A stretch of DNA of 64,000 nt, from the NCBI RefSeq assembly GCF_014202425.1, contig NZ_JACHGT010000012.1:62001-126000 (forward strand), in the 5' to 3' direction. Positions 1 to 8,258 of this stretch are shown in pieces; the stretch's first letter is position 1, and every line of letters begins with the position of its first letter. The notes under the pieces were generated by a model. The model was not told where the DNA came from. It was given only the letters and a program-made list of their open reading frames with translations, and did not search any database. The stretch is from Phytomonospora endophytica (GTDB taxonomy: Bacteria > Actinomycetota > Actinomycetes > Mycobacteriales > Micromonosporaceae). A program made the position numbers and the translations under genes.

Positions 1-319
1 GCCCGCGCGGGGTCGCCGTGCAGCCGAGGGCGACGAGTCCGGCGACGCGGCCGGGGTGGCGGGCGGCCGTCGCGATGCTGACGTAACCGCCCATGGAGTG
101 CCCGACGAGGAGTGCGCGGCCGCCGACGGCGTCGATCGCCCGCGCGACGGTGTCCACGGCGGCGTCGAGGGTGAAGGGCGCGTCCTTGCGGCTGCCGTGG
201 CCGGGGAGGTCCGGCGTCGCGACGGGATGCTCGCGGCCGACGATCGCGGTCACCGGCCGCCACACGGTCCCGCTGATGCGGATGCCGTGCACGAACACCA
301 TCGGCAGCGCGTTCTCCAT
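1..319 (-). CDS. Alpha/beta hydrolase, C-terminus cut by window edge
   Basis: The minus-strand frame starts at ATG 319-317 and runs off the left edge, giving 106 N-terminal residues. It opens with a first beta strand followed by V-H-G (oxyanion-hole region, residues 10-12) and contains the nucleophile elbow G-H-S-M-G-G near residue 73, where Ser is the expected catalytic nucleophile. This is typical of the alpha/beta hydrolase fold; the Asp and His of the triad lie outside the window. A purine-rich ribosome binding site (GGAGGC) lies between the stop of the upstream sulfatase and this ATG, with only 11 nt separating the genes, so the two are probably one operon. The substrate is unknown. Confidence 0.85.
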   Translation of the reverse strand, partial: MENALPMVFVHGIRISGTVWRPVTAIVGREHPVATPDLPGHGSRKDAPFTLDAAVDTVARAIDAVGGRALLVGHSMGGYVSIATAARHPGRVAGLVALGCTATPRG

Positions 320-330
320 CCCGCCTCCGT

Positions 331-1749
331 TCACAGCAGTGTCAGCGCTTCGCGACCGGCGACGAGCCCGCCGTCTTCGACGTAGCCCTCGGGGCGGCCG
401 TCGAGTTCGGCGACCAGCCGCGCCCGCTGCCGCGCCAGCGCGTCGGTCTCGGCCGCGGCGAGGTCGCGGGTCTCGGCCGGGTCGGCGCGCAGGTCGAAGA
501 GCTGTTCGCGACCGTCGGCCGACAGCCACACGTACTTGTACCGCTCGTCGGTGATCCAGTGCATGGACTGCCCGAAGAGCTGATGCTCACCGTGCAAGTA
601 TTCGCGCACGCCGCCGCTTGCGCCACGCGCCAAGGGAAGCAGGCTCGAACCGTCCACTGTGGGCGTGTCGACGCCGGCCGCGGCGAGCAGCGTCGGCATG
701 ACGTCGCGCAGTTCGACGACCTCGTCGCTGACGACGCCGCCGGGCAGGCCCGGCCCGGCCAGCAGCATCGGGACCCGCGACGAACCCTCGTAGGGGTAGG
801 CCTTGCGCCACATGTGGTGCTCCCCGAGCATCTCGCCGTGGTCGCTGGTGAAGCAGATCCAGGTGTCGTCGAGCTCGCCGAACTCCGCGAGGACTTCCAG
901 GAAGTAGTTGACCTGGGCGTCGATGTGCGACATGTGGCCGAAGTACCCGGCGCGCGCCCGGTGGGCGGTGACCGGGTCGTACACGGCGACGTTGGCGTCG
1001 GCGCGCGCGTCGTTCCGCCAGCCCTCGTAGGTGCCGGTCCAGTCGCCGACGACCGGCTCGTAGGGCGGCGCCGACAGGTACTGCTCGAAGGCCCACGCGG
1101 GCGGGTCGTAGGGCGGGTGGGGCCGGTGGAAGGACAGGTTGAGGAAGAAGGGCGCGGTGGGGTCGCGGCGGTAGAGGAAGTCGACGGCCTCGGTGACGAC
1201 CCAGTTCGTCGGGTGCAGCGCCTCCGGCCCGTCCCAGGGGCGGGCGACGACGGAGTTGCACTGGAGCCCGAGCGCGGCCTCGTCGGCGCCCGGGTCACCG
1301 GTCCGCCGGGCGAGCCAGGCGCGGTAGTCGTCGTGCAGGCGCGGGTCACGGCGGCGGTCGCGGGCGAAGTGGAGGTAGCCGTCGTGCAGGACGACCTCGT
1401 CGAAGCCGATGCGGTGGCGCTCGGGGTACACGTGCATCTTGCCGATCGCGCGGGTCTGGTATCCGGCGCGGCCGAACTCGCCGGCCATGGTCACCGGGTA
1501 GTCCCAGGCGACGCCGTCCTGGTAGCCGACGCGGCCGTGCGAGCGCTGCGACAGGCCGGTGTGCAGGGCGGCGCGGGCGGGGATGCACGACGGGGTCGCG
1601 CTGTAGGCGCGGTCGAAGCGGGCGCCCCGGGCGGCGAGTTCGTCGAGGTAGGGGGTGCGGACGACGGGGTGTCCGGCGCCGGAGAGGGCGTCCCCACGCC
1701 ACTGGTCGGCGGTGATGAGCAGGACGTTGGGGCGTTTCGGGGACGTCAT
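331..1749 (-). CDS. Sulfatase family hydrolase (FGly type)
   Basis: Type I sulfatase/alkaline-phosphatase superfamily enzyme of 472 residues. The N-terminus reads R-P-N-V-L-L-I-T-A-D-Q-W-R-G-D, where Asp15 is an expected metal ligand, and the signature C-I-P-A-R sits at residues 55-59; Cys55 would be converted to formylglycine by a sulfatase-modifying enzyme encoded elsewhere. A D-H-G motif (T-S-D-H-G-E-M-L-G-E-H) supplies further metal ligands. No signal peptide is seen, so it should be cytosolic. The start at 1749 is chosen because it begins just before the conserved strand; an upstream in-frame start at 1800 would add 17 unconserved residues. Sulfate versus phosphonate ester specificity cannot be decided. 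It is followed after 11 nt by an alpha/beta hydrolase. Confidence 0.9.
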   Translation of the reverse strand: MTSPKRPNVLLITADQWRGDALSGAGHPVVRTPYLDELAARGARFDRAYSATPSCIPARAALHTGLSQRSHGRVGYQDGVAWDYPVTMAGEFGRAGYQTRAIGKMHVYPERHRIGFDEVVLHDGYLHFARDRRRDPRLHDDYRAWLARRTGDPGADEAALGLQCNSVVARPWDGPEALHPTNWVVTEAVDFLYRRDPTAPFFLNLSFHRPHPPYDPPAWAFEQYLSAPPYEPVVGDWTGTYEGWRNDARADANVAVYDPVTAHRARAGYFGHMSHIDAQVNYFLEVLAEFGELDDTWICFTSDHGEMLGEHHMWRKAYPYEGSSRVPMLLAGPGLPGGVVSDEVVELRDVMPTLLAAAGVDTPTVDGSSLLPLARGASGGVREYLHGEHQLFGQSMHWITDERYKYVWLSADGREQLFDLRADPAETRDLAAAETDALARQRARLVAELDGRPEGYVEDGGLVAGREALTLL

Positions 1750-1811
1750 GGTGATCGACAGTACGCCGCGGGCGCAGGCGGGGAGGGGACGGTAGCGCAC
1801 GTCACAGCGGC

Positions 1812-1862
1812 TTGACGGATACCCGTCACCGACCTAGGTTAGTGAACACTCACTAACCTAGG
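1812..1862 (+). promoter_or_regulatory. Promoter with TetR-like operator upstream of SGNH hydrolase
   Basis: A near-consensus promoter is visible: -35 TTGACG at 1812-1817, a 17-bp spacer, and -10 TAGGTT at 1835-1840. Overlapping the -10 and continuing into the ribosome binding site is a perfect inverted repeat with 13-bp arms, CCTAGGTTAGTGA at 1833-1845 and its complement at 1850-1862, spaced by 4 nt. The core (TTAGTGA...TCACTAA) resembles operators of TetR-family repressors, which is an inference; no regulator gene lies next to it. Confidence 0.8.
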
Positions 1863-1869
1863 AGCCGTC

Positions 1870-2598
1870 ATGAAACTCCTCTGCCTCGGCGACAGCATCA
1901 CCCGCGCGCAGGTCAGCGCCGACTACACCGCGATCCTCCGCGACCGCCTCCCACGTTTCACCGTCGTCGGCTCCGGCGTCAACCACGAGATGTCGGCGGG
2001 CCTGCTCGCGCGGCTCGACACCGCCGTTGCCGCGCGACCCGACGTCGTCACCGTCCTGATCGGCACCAACGACCTGCGCCACGCCCTCGACCCCCGCGAC
2101 GCCGACGCCCTCACCAAGCGGTGGGGACTGACCGGCCCGCACGACGCCGACGCCTACTGCGCCCACCTGTCCGGCATCGCCACCCGGCTGCGCGACGAGA
2201 CCGGCGCGCGCGTCGCGCTGATCTCCCCGCCCGTGCTCGGCGAGGACCCCGGCTCGCCCGCGATGGCGCTGGCCGCCGAGTACGCCGACATCACACGCGA
2301 GGTCGCCACCGAGCACGAGGTGGCCTACCTCCCGCTCCACGAGCGGATGCTCGAACTCCTCGGCGACGGCGGCCCCCGCTACCGAACCGGCGCGGTCTAC
2401 GCCGCCCGCGCGGCGATCCGGCACTTCGTGCTGCGGCAGGGATTCGACACCGTCTCGCGGTCGCGCGGGCTGCGCCTGACCACCGACACCGTGCACCTCA
2501 ACGGCGTCGGCGCGCGGCTCGTAGCCGACCTCATCGCGGGCTTCGCGCTCGCGCCCGCCCCCTTCGCCCCGGCCGGGGCGCCTACGATCAACCGGTGA
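1870..2598 (+). CDS. SGNH/GDSL-type esterase/lipase
   Basis: A 242-residue SGNH hydrolase. Block I G-D-S-I-T is at residues 7-11 with Ser9 as nucleophile, block III G-T-N-D at 65-68 with Asn67 in the oxyanion hole, and block V D-T-V-H at 206-209 giving the Asp206/His209 pair, so the full catalytic set is present. There is no signal peptide, so the enzyme should be intracellular; these proteins deacylate small esters, carbohydrates or lipids, and the substrate here is unknown. The ATG follows AGGAG with a 5-nt gap. Its stop overlaps the GTG of the next gene by 4 nt (GTGA), indicating translational coupling. Expression is probably controlled through the palindromic operator directly upstream. 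Confidence 0.9.
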   Translation: MKLLCLGDSITRAQVSADYTAILRDRLPRFTVVGSGVNHEMSAGLLARLDTAVAARPDVVTVLIGTNDLRHALDPRDADALTKRWGLTGPHDADAYCAHLSGIATRLRDETGARVALISPPVLGEDPGSPAMALAAEYADITREVATEHEVAYLPLHERMLELLGDGGPRYRTGAVYAARAAIRHFVLRQGFDTVSRSRGLRLTTDTVHLNGVGARLVADLIAGFALAPAPFAPAGAPTINR

Positions 2599-3341
2599 CC
2601 GAGGCTGACTGGACCGAGATCCGCGCGCGCGACACCATCCACGAGGACGACGGTTGTCTCGTCCTCAACAAGCCCGCCGGGCTGTCGGTCATGGGCGAGC
2701 GCCACGACACCGACCTCGTGCGCATCGCCGCCGAGGCCGGGGAGACGCTCTATCCGGCGCACCGGATCGACAAGGTCACCTCGGGCGCGATCCTGCTGGC
2801 CAAGGACGTCAAGGCGCACGGCGAGCTGACGCGACAGTTCAACAAGCGGACCGTCGGGAAGACCTACCTGGCGATCACCGCCTCGCGGGGGCTTCCGGAG
2901 GCGGGGACGGTCGAGCTGCCGTTGAGCGTCGGGCGGAAGAACCGGGTGCGGGTGGCGGCGCCGCGCGAGAGCATCGCCGAGCACGGGGGCGTGTGGACGG
3001 TGCCGGACGGCGACGTGTTCACGCACGTGAAGTCCTATGAGTCGGTGACGGCGTTCCGGCGCCTGTGGGAGGGCGGGGAACGGACGCTGCTGTCGGTGCG
3101 CCCGGAGACCGGGCGGCGGCACCAGATCCGTGTGCACCTGGCCTGGATCGGGCATCCGATAATCGGCGATCCGCTGTTCGACAAGGCCGTGACGGGCCGG
3201 ACGGGGCTGCATTCGTGGCGGCTGGCCTTCGACGCGCCGGGCGCCGACGGCGGCCGGGTCGAGGTGGAGGCGACGCCGGGCGGCGACTTCTGGGCGCTGG
3301 CGGGCGACGGGGTGCCGGGGGACGTGCTCGCGGGGGTGTAG
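2595..3341 (+). CDS. RluA-family RNA pseudouridine synthase
   Basis: A 248-residue RluA-type pseudouridine synthase that isomerises specific uridines in rRNA or tRNA. The catalytic motif H-R-I-D is at residues 56-59 with Asp59 as the nucleophile, followed by the conserved T-S-G, and near the C-terminus R-R-H-Q-I-R-V-H-L and G-D-P-L-F, both typical of the family. No S4 domain precedes the catalytic domain, so it is a stand-alone catalytic version. The GTG start at 2595 overlaps the stop of the SGNH gene, and starting here gives the usual N-terminal length. The exact target uridine cannot be read from sequence. Confidence 0.9.
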   Translation: MTEADWTEIRARDTIHEDDGCLVLNKPAGLSVMGERHDTDLVRIAAEAGETLYPAHRIDKVTSGAILLAKDVKAHGELTRQFNKRTVGKTYLAITASRGLPEAGTVELPLSVGRKNRVRVAAPRESIAEHGGVWTVPDGDVFTHVKSYESVTAFRRLWEGGERTLLSVRPETGRRHQIRVHLAWIGHPIIGDPLFDKAVTGRTGLHSWRLAFDAPGADGGRVEVEATPGGDFWALAGDGVPGDVLAGV

Positions 3342-3366
3342 GCGGGTGGCCGCTTAGGATCGTGGC

Positions 3367-3864
3367 GTGGCGGTGGTCATCAGAGCGGGCGAGGACCGGG
3401 ATCTGGTCGCGGTCGGGGCACTGCATTCCCGGACCCGGCGGGCGGCCTACCGCGAGCTGATGTCCGCCGAGGCGCTGGAAGCGATGAGTCCGCGGCGCCA
3501 GCACGCCGCGTGGGCCGAACGGGTGCCCCGGGAGCGGGAGACCCACCGGATGCTGGTCGCCGAACACGAGACGACCCTGCTCGGCTTCGGCTATGTCGGC
3601 GGCGGCGAGGACGGGTTCGGCTGGTTGTGCGCGCTCCACGTCGACCCCGCCGCGCACGGCACCGGCGTCGCGCGGCTTCTCCTGGCCCGCGCCGTCGACA
3701 CGCTGACCGAGCTCGGCCACGAGCGGCACGCGCTGTGGGTGATCGACGGCAACGCGCGGGCGATCGCCTTCTACACCAAGTCCGGGTGGTACCACGACGG
3801 GACGCGTCGCACGTCCAGCGTCGGCCCGGAGACCACCGAACAACTCCGCTACCGACGGGCCTGA
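3367..3864 (+). CDS. GNAT family N-acetyltransferase
   Basis: A 165-residue GNAT fold protein beginning at GTG 3367. The acetyl-CoA binding region is seen as L-H-V-D-P-A-A-H-G-T-G-V-A-R-L-L-L around residues 93-109 (the R/Q-x-x-G-x-G/A loop, here degenerate as H-G-T-G-V-A), followed by the C-terminal N-A-R-A-I-A-F-Y-T-K-S-G-W pattern typical of motif B. It transfers an acetyl group to an amine of unknown identity. It follows the pseudouridine synthase by 25 nt on the same strand and may be cotranscribed. Confidence 0.85.
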   Translation: MAVVIRAGEDRDLVAVGALHSRTRRAAYRELMSAEALEAMSPRRQHAAWAERVPRERETHRMLVAEHETTLLGFGYVGGGEDGFGWLCALHVDPAAHGTGVARLLLARAVDTLTELGHERHALWVIDGNARAIAFYTKSGWYHDGTRRTSSVGPETTEQLRYRRA

Positions 3865-3966
3865 CCGAGGGCGGCCACGAGTTCGCCGGTGATGTCGGCG
3901 CGGGCGATGGGCCAGACGACGCGGCATCCGTCGAGCGCCCCGCCCACCCCTGGCACGATTGCCTCC

Positions 3967-5337
3967 ATGCTCGTCCTTCAGGTCTGCGTCTTCGCGATCG
4001 CCGCGTGGCTCGGCGCGCACCTTCTGGCGCGTTCGCCGCGCAAGCCCGCCGTACGGTGGGCGGCGATCGGCGCCTTCGGTTGCGCGCTGGCGATCGCCGC
4101 CGACGCCGTCGGCCGCGGCCTCGCGAACCAGGACCACCTGCGGGTGGCGTCCTTCGCGTTGTTCGTCGTGCCGATGGTCGCGTGGCCGCTGGTCCTCGCG
4201 CGGCTGGCCGAACCCTCGGCGGTGACCCCGGCGTGGCAGCGCCGGCTGCTGGTCCTGTCGGTCGTGTCGCTGATCGTCGCCGGGGGCCTGGCCTTCGCCG
4301 ACCGCTCCGCCAACTGGGTGCCGGGCGTGCTGGCGGTCGTGCCGGTGCTGGCCTTCGCGGTGACCTTCCCGCGCATCCGGCACCGTCGGGTGCGGTCGCT
4401 GTCGCTGGTCGCGACGCTCCTTTTCGGTCTCGGGCTGTCCTTCCCCGCCTACGCCGCCGAACTGCTGCCCGACGGCCTGCTGCTGCCGATGCTCGGCGTC
4501 GACCTGATCGTCCTGGCCGTGGCCGTCGCGATCGCCGACGCCTTCGACGAGGGCACCGAACTGCGCGCCGACATGGCGCGCTCGGCGATCTTCTCCGGGC
4601 TCGCCGGGCTCGTCTTCGGCGGCCAGGTCGGCCTCGCCTTCCTCGTGACCGGGACGGGCCCGGCGATGACCGCGCTGCTGTTCGGCGTGGTCGCCGCCGC
4701 CGTCACCGGCCAGTCGGTGCACGGCGTCCTCAACCGGACCGTCGACCGCCTCGCCTTCGCGGGCCGTCCCGAGACCGTCCGCGAGCGCGAGGAGCTGCGG
4801 GAGGCGGCCGACGCCCTCGCGCGGCGGCCCGAGCCGTCAGCCTTCGCGTTTCCGCCGGATCGCGAGTTCACCCGGCTCGTCCGCCGCGCCTTGAGCGACT
4901 ACGCCCACCTCGGGCGGCTCGTCGCCAGTCCCCTCACCGGGCTGCCCGTCATCGGCGAGCGCCTTGCCGCGCGCGGGTCGGCCGATCAGCCGCTGGAGCG
5001 GGCGGCGGAGCTCAAGGCGGTCCTGCGGGAGGGCATCGAGCGGCTGCGGCCGCAACCGGGGCAGTTCTCGACGGCCGACGAGTGGCGTTTCTTCAACGCC
5101 GTGCACTACCCGTACGTGGTGGGTCTGCGCCCGTACAGCGTCCGCGCGCGGCACGAGAACCTGAGCCCGGACGCGGCGGCGGTCTTGACGTGGTTCCGGG
5201 CGGGCGTCCCGGAGCGGACGCTGCACAACTGGCAGAACCAGGCCGCCGCGCTCATCGCCGCCGACCTGAAAGGGCGTGCCGGCGCGGATTCGGCAGTGTC
5301 CGGCAGTGTCGCGCCTGTACCCGGCAGTGCTTCCTGA
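3967..5337 (+). CDS. Polytopic membrane protein, unknown function
   Basis: A 456-residue protein not recognised as a named family. The first ~250 residues contain about nine hydrophobic segments (roughly 3-20, 32-50, 61-80, 95-112, 118-135, 145-163, 172-192, 206-228 and 233-248), an arrangement resembling the sensor membrane domain of some actinobacterial regulators. The last ~200 residues are soluble and contain a conserved-looking stretch with F-F-N-A-V-H-Y-P-Y-V-V-G and L-H-N-W-Q. No kinase or nucleotide-binding motif is present. ATG 3967 is preferred because it begins at the first hydrophobic helix; an earlier in-frame start at 3889 gives a non-hydrophobic, low-complexity extension. Confidence 0.65.
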   Translation: MLVLQVCVFAIAAWLGAHLLARSPRKPAVRWAAIGAFGCALAIAADAVGRGLANQDHLRVASFALFVVPMVAWPLVLARLAEPSAVTPAWQRRLLVLSVVSLIVAGGLAFADRSANWVPGVLAVVPVLAFAVTFPRIRHRRVRSLSLVATLLFGLGLSFPAYAAELLPDGLLLPMLGVDLIVLAVAVAIADAFDEGTELRADMARSAIFSGLAGLVFGGQVGLAFLVTGTGPAMTALLFGVVAAAVTGQSVHGVLNRTVDRLAFAGRPETVREREELREAADALARRPEPSAFAFPPDREFTRLVRRALSDYAHLGRLVASPLTGLPVIGERLAARGSADQPLERAAELKAVLREGIERLRPQPGQFSTADEWRFFNAVHYPYVVGLRPYSVRARHENLSPDAAAVLTWFRAGVPERTLHNWQNQAAALIAADLKGRAGADSAVSGSVAPVPGSAS

Positions 5338-5388
5338 GCAGTGTCGATGTCGTCAACCGACGCACATCGCATCGAAGGAAGGCACGTC

Positions 5389-5811
5389 ATGACCACCGTC
5401 TCGAACCTCGCCCGTCCCGCCGCTCCCGCGTCCGCCTTCGGGTTCCTGCGGACCGTCATCCGCGTCGACGCGATCGCCTCGGGCCTGTCCGGGCTCATGC
5501 TCCTGGTCGTCGGCATGGGGATCGTCGACGACTTCACCGGCCTGCCCTCGTGGTTCCAGACCGTCGGGGGCGCGTTCCTCGTCGTGTTCGGGCTCGGCGG
5601 AGTGCTGCTGGCGTCGCGGCCTCGGCCGCCGCGTGGGCTGGTGTGGGCCATGGTCGTCGTCAACGCCGTGTGGGTCGTCGACACCGCGGTGCTGCTCATC
5701 GCGCAGGTGTGGCCGCTGACGGCGGCGGGTGTGGCGCTGATGATCGTCCAGGCCGTCGCGGTCGGCGTGTTCGCCGAGCTGGAGTACGTGGGCCTGCGCA
5801 GGACCCGCTAG
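5389..5811 (+). CDS. Four-helix integral membrane protein
   Basis: A 140-residue hydrophobic protein with four predicted transmembrane segments after a short Ala/Pro-rich N-terminus. The ATG at 5389 is preceded by GGAAGG with suitable spacing. No catalytic or ligand motif is visible, and I do not recognise the family beyond 'small actinobacterial integral membrane protein'. It follows the polytopic membrane protein by 51 nt on the same strand and ends just before a strong hairpin, so the two may form one transcription unit. Confidence 0.75.
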   Translation: MTTVSNLARPAAPASAFGFLRTVIRVDAIASGLSGLMLLVVGMGIVDDFTGLPSWFQTVGGAFLVVFGLGGVLLASRPRPPRGLVWAMVVVNAVWVVDTAVLLIAQVWPLTAAGVALMIVQAVAVGVFAELEYVGLRRTR

Positions 5812-5820
5812 GCCATGACA

Positions 5821-5853
5821 GCACGGCCCCGCCTTTTCCGGGCGGGGTCGTGC
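5821..5853 (+). terminator. Terminator-like hairpin
   Basis: Arms GCACGGCCCCGCC (5821-5833) and GGCGGGGTCGTGC (5841-5853) pair along 13 bp with one G-T pair around a 7-nt loop. It sits 10 nt after the stop of the four-helix membrane protein. No T tract follows, as is common in high-GC actinobacteria. Confidence 0.75.
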
Positions 5854-5900
5854 CGTCATCCAGGGCAGCCAAGACGCCGAAGTAATGCCATAATGGCGTC

Positions 5901-6449
5901 ATGCACCCCGTAGAGCTGAAAGGCCCTCGCGTCTCTTGGCGCGAGCTGGCCGTCGCCGATGCCCAGGACATGCACGACCTGATGTCCGACCCGCAGGTCT
6001 TCCGCTACATGAGCGACACCGAGGTCCCCGAGGTCGCCGCCTACGAGGCCTTCCTCATCGAGTACTGCGCCACCATCACCGAGCCCGAACGCATCCGCTA
6101 CAAGCTCGCCCTCACCCTCGACGGCGAGCTGATCGGCTCCGGCGGCGTCGACCTGTCCCCCTCGGGGAGGAAGAGCGAGATCGGCTACATGCTCGCCAGC
6201 CGCCACTGGGGCAAGGGCCTGGCGACCGAGGCCGCGGCCCTGCTCGTCGACTTCTGCCTCGACACCCTCGGCACCCACCGCGTCTGGGCGACCACCGACG
6301 TCACCAACCACGCCTCCCGGCGCGTCCTGGCGAAGGTGGGCCTGCGCGAGGAGGGCGTGATGCGCGGCTACTCGTTCAAGGACGACGTCTGGCACGACTC
6401 GGTGATGCACGGCATGGTCGCCACCGACGAGCGCCCGCTGAGAGGGTGA
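5901..6449 (+). CDS. RimJ/RimL-type GNAT acetyltransferase (copy 1)
   Basis: A 182-residue acetyltransferase of the RimJ/RimL (Acetyltransf_3) group. Typical elements are W-R-E-L near residue 13, S-D-P at about 28-30, E-I-G-Y-M-L-A-S-R-H-W-G-K-G-L-A-T-E-A (residues 93-111; the acetyl-CoA loop), and N-H-A-S-R-R-V-L-A-K-V-G-L towards the C-terminus. Such enzymes acetylate N-terminal or side-chain amines of proteins or small molecules; the target is unknown. The next gene encodes a protein of identical length and closely similar sequence, so this is one half of a tandem duplication. Confidence 0.9.
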   Translation: MHPVELKGPRVSWRELAVADAQDMHDLMSDPQVFRYMSDTEVPEVAAYEAFLIEYCATITEPERIRYKLALTLDGELIGSGGVDLSPSGRKSEIGYMLASRHWGKGLATEAAALLVDFCLDTLGTHRVWATTDVTNHASRRVLAKVGLREEGVMRGYSFKDDVWHDSVMHGMVATDERPLRG

Positions 6450-6454
6450 CGCCC

Positions 6455-7003
6455 GTGTACCCCGTGGAGATCAGCGGACCGCGCCTCGCCTGGCGCGAAC
6501 TGACCACCGGCGACGCCGACGCCCTCATCGACATGCTGTCCGACCCCGGCCTGTTCCGCTACGCCGCCGACCAGGAACTCCCCGACGTCGAGACCTACCG
6601 GGGTTTCCTCGCCGAGCAGATCGAGGCCGCCAGGACGCCCGAGCGTCACCGCTACAAGCTCGGCATCACCGTCGACGGCGTCATCGCCGGGATGGGCGGG
6701 CTGGAGATGACGTCGGCGACGGCCACCGCCGCCGAGATCGGTTACCTCCTCGCCCCGGCGTACTGGGGCGGCGGCATGGGCACCGAGGCGGCATCGCTGC
6801 TGGTCGACCTCGCCTTCGACCGGCTGAAGCTGCATCGCGTGTTCGCCGGCGCCGATCCGGCCAACCACGCCTCGATCCGCGTCCTGGAGAAGATCGGCAT
6901 GCGCTACGAGGGCACCCGTCGCGAGGACGTGTTCAAAGACGGGAAGTGGCGCGACTCGGTGACCTACGCGATCCTGGAGACCGACGCGCGGCCCGCGCGA
7001 TGA
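6455..7003 (+). CDS. RimJ/RimL-type GNAT acetyltransferase (copy 2)
   Basis: A 182-residue paralogue of the preceding gene, sharing the Y-P-V-E-I-S-G-P-R N-terminus, the S-D-P motif, the acetyl-CoA loop E-I-G-Y-L-L-A-P-A-Y-W-G-G-G-M-G-T-E-A and the C-terminal N-H-A-S-I-R-V-L-E-K-I-G. GTG 6455 is chosen over GTG 6446 because it aligns exactly with the start of copy 1 and is preceded by AGAGGG at proper spacing. The gene begins 5 nt after copy 1 and its TGA overlaps the ATG of the next gene, so all three are coupled. Confidence 0.88.
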   Translation: MYPVEISGPRLAWRELTTGDADALIDMLSDPGLFRYAADQELPDVETYRGFLAEQIEAARTPERHRYKLGITVDGVIAGMGGLEMTSATATAAEIGYLLAPAYWGGGMGTEAASLLVDLAFDRLKLHRVFAGADPANHASIRVLEKIGMRYEGTRREDVFKDGKWRDSVTYAILETDARPAR

Positions 7004-7482
7004 CCGACGGGGACGAGGTGAAGGTCCACTTCCGGATGGACGTCGACGCCGACGGCCGGCCGCCGGCGAGCGTCGAGAGCCTGTGGGCCGTCGACTTCGG
7101 CGACGGGACGGCGAGGCTGGAGAACACGCCGTGGTTCGCGCGCGGCGTCGCCTGCGGGGACGTCGTGGAGGTCGGTCCCGACGAGGACGGCGTCCTGTGG
7201 GCGGGAAAGAAGGTCCGGGGCTCGGGCCACTGCACGATCCGGCTGATCGTGCTGGAGGACGAGGGCTCGGCCGCGGCCCGGCAGGCTGCCCTGGACGACT
7301 TCGGCCCCCTGGGCACGACCGGTGAAGGGCTCGGCCGCTTCTCGATGGTCGCGCTAGACGTCCCGCCCGGGGCGGACCTGCCCGCGATCCGGCGGCTGCT
7401 GGACGGCGGCGCCGCCGACGGGCGGTGGCAGTGGGAGGAAGGCTGCATCACCGCCGCCTGGCAGGCGACCGACACGTCCTAG
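7000..7482 (+). CDS. DUF4265-like protein
   Basis: A 160-residue soluble protein whose first half (V-H-F-R-M-D-V-D... S-V-E-S-L-W-A-V... N-T-P-W-F-A-R-G-V-A-C-G-D-V-V) matches the pattern I associate with DUF4265 proteins; the function of that family is unknown. The ATG overlaps the stop of the upstream acetyltransferase (ATGA), so it is translationally coupled to it. Its own stop shares the tetranucleotide CTAG (7479-7482) with the stop of the convergent methyltransferase gene, leaving no intergenic DNA. Confidence 0.75.
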   Translation: MTDGDEVKVHFRMDVDADGRPPASVESLWAVDFGDGTARLENTPWFARGVACGDVVEVGPDEDGVLWAGKKVRGSGHCTIRLIVLEDEGSAAARQAALDDFGPLGTTGEGLGRFSMVALDVPPGADLPAIRRLLDGGAADGRWQWEEGCITAAWQATDTS

Positions 7483-8087
7483 TCCTCTTCGGCCCGCGTC
7501 ACCTTGAACACGCGGTAACCCTTCTGGCTGGCGTGGCGTTCGACCTCCCAGCCGCGCTCGCCGAGCCAGTCCTGGAGCGAGTCGGCGCCGAGGAACTTCG
7601 CCACGACCAGCCACGCCGTGCCGCCTTCGGCAAGGCGCGGCAGCCAGGTCTCCATGAGCTCGTGCACGACGGCCTTGCCGACGCGGATCGGCGGGTTCGA
7701 CCAGATCTCGTCGAAGGTGAGCTCGGCCGGGACCTCCTCGGGCGTGGCCGCGACGATCTTGTCGCCGAGGGAGTGCGCGTGGGCGTTCTCCCGCACCAGG
7801 TCGAGGGCCCGCGCGTTGACGTCGACGGCGTAGACCTCGCCGCCGCTCGCGGCGGCGAGGGCCGTGGCGATCGGGCCGTAACCGCAGCCGAGGTCGAGGT
7901 AGCGGCCGGACCCGGTCGGCAGGGGCGCCTTGCGCAGCAGGACGGCGGTGCCGGGGTCGAGGCGGTCGGCGGAGAACACGCCGGACGAGGCGACGAGGCG
8001 GAACTCGCGGCCCGCCGCACTCACGTTGACGTAGCGGCGGCGCTCCACCCCTTTGGGGTCGGCGGAAAAGTAATGCTCGGCGGACAT
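7479..8087 (-). CDS. RsmC-like class I SAM-dependent methyltransferase
   Basis: A 202-residue Rossmann-fold methyltransferase. Motif I D-L-G-C-G-Y-G is at residues 65-71, the acidic residue at the end of strand 2 is in A-V-D-V (87-90), and the catalytic N-P-P-I motif (131-134) marks it as an N-methyltransferase acting on a nucleobase or similar amine. The arrangement matches the C-terminal domain of RsmC/RlmG rRNA guanine-N2 methyltransferases, but actinobacterial single-domain versions have no assigned target. ATG 8087 is chosen because the residues before it (start 8138) are unconserved. Confidence 0.85.
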   Translation of the reverse strand: MSAEHYFSADPKGVERRRYVNVSAAGREFRLVASSGVFSADRLDPGTAVLLRKAPLPTGSGRYLDLGCGYGPIATALAAASGGEVYAVDVNARALDLVRENAHAHSLGDKIVAATPEEVPAELTFDEIWSNPPIRVGKAVVHELMETWLPRLAEGGTAWLVVAKFLGADSLQDWLGERGWEVERHASQKGYRVFKVTRAEED

Positions 8088-8258
8088 TCGGTCATTGTGC
8101 GGCACACGTTCGCGGGAGTGTTTCGCGGATCCGGGCACGCGCGGGTCCGCGCTTGACTACTGTCGGTCGGCGTGACTTATCGCACCGCGACCGACGCCCA
8201 CTCCCGGCGTCGCAGTCTCGACGGTGGTCCTTCCCCTTTCCGGGCGCCCGAGGCGTCG

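Noticed and set aside
56-385. Plus-strand open frame at the left edge
   Set aside because: It is the shadow of the minus-strand alpha/beta hydrolase, which shows the G-H-S-M-G-G motif in its own frame.
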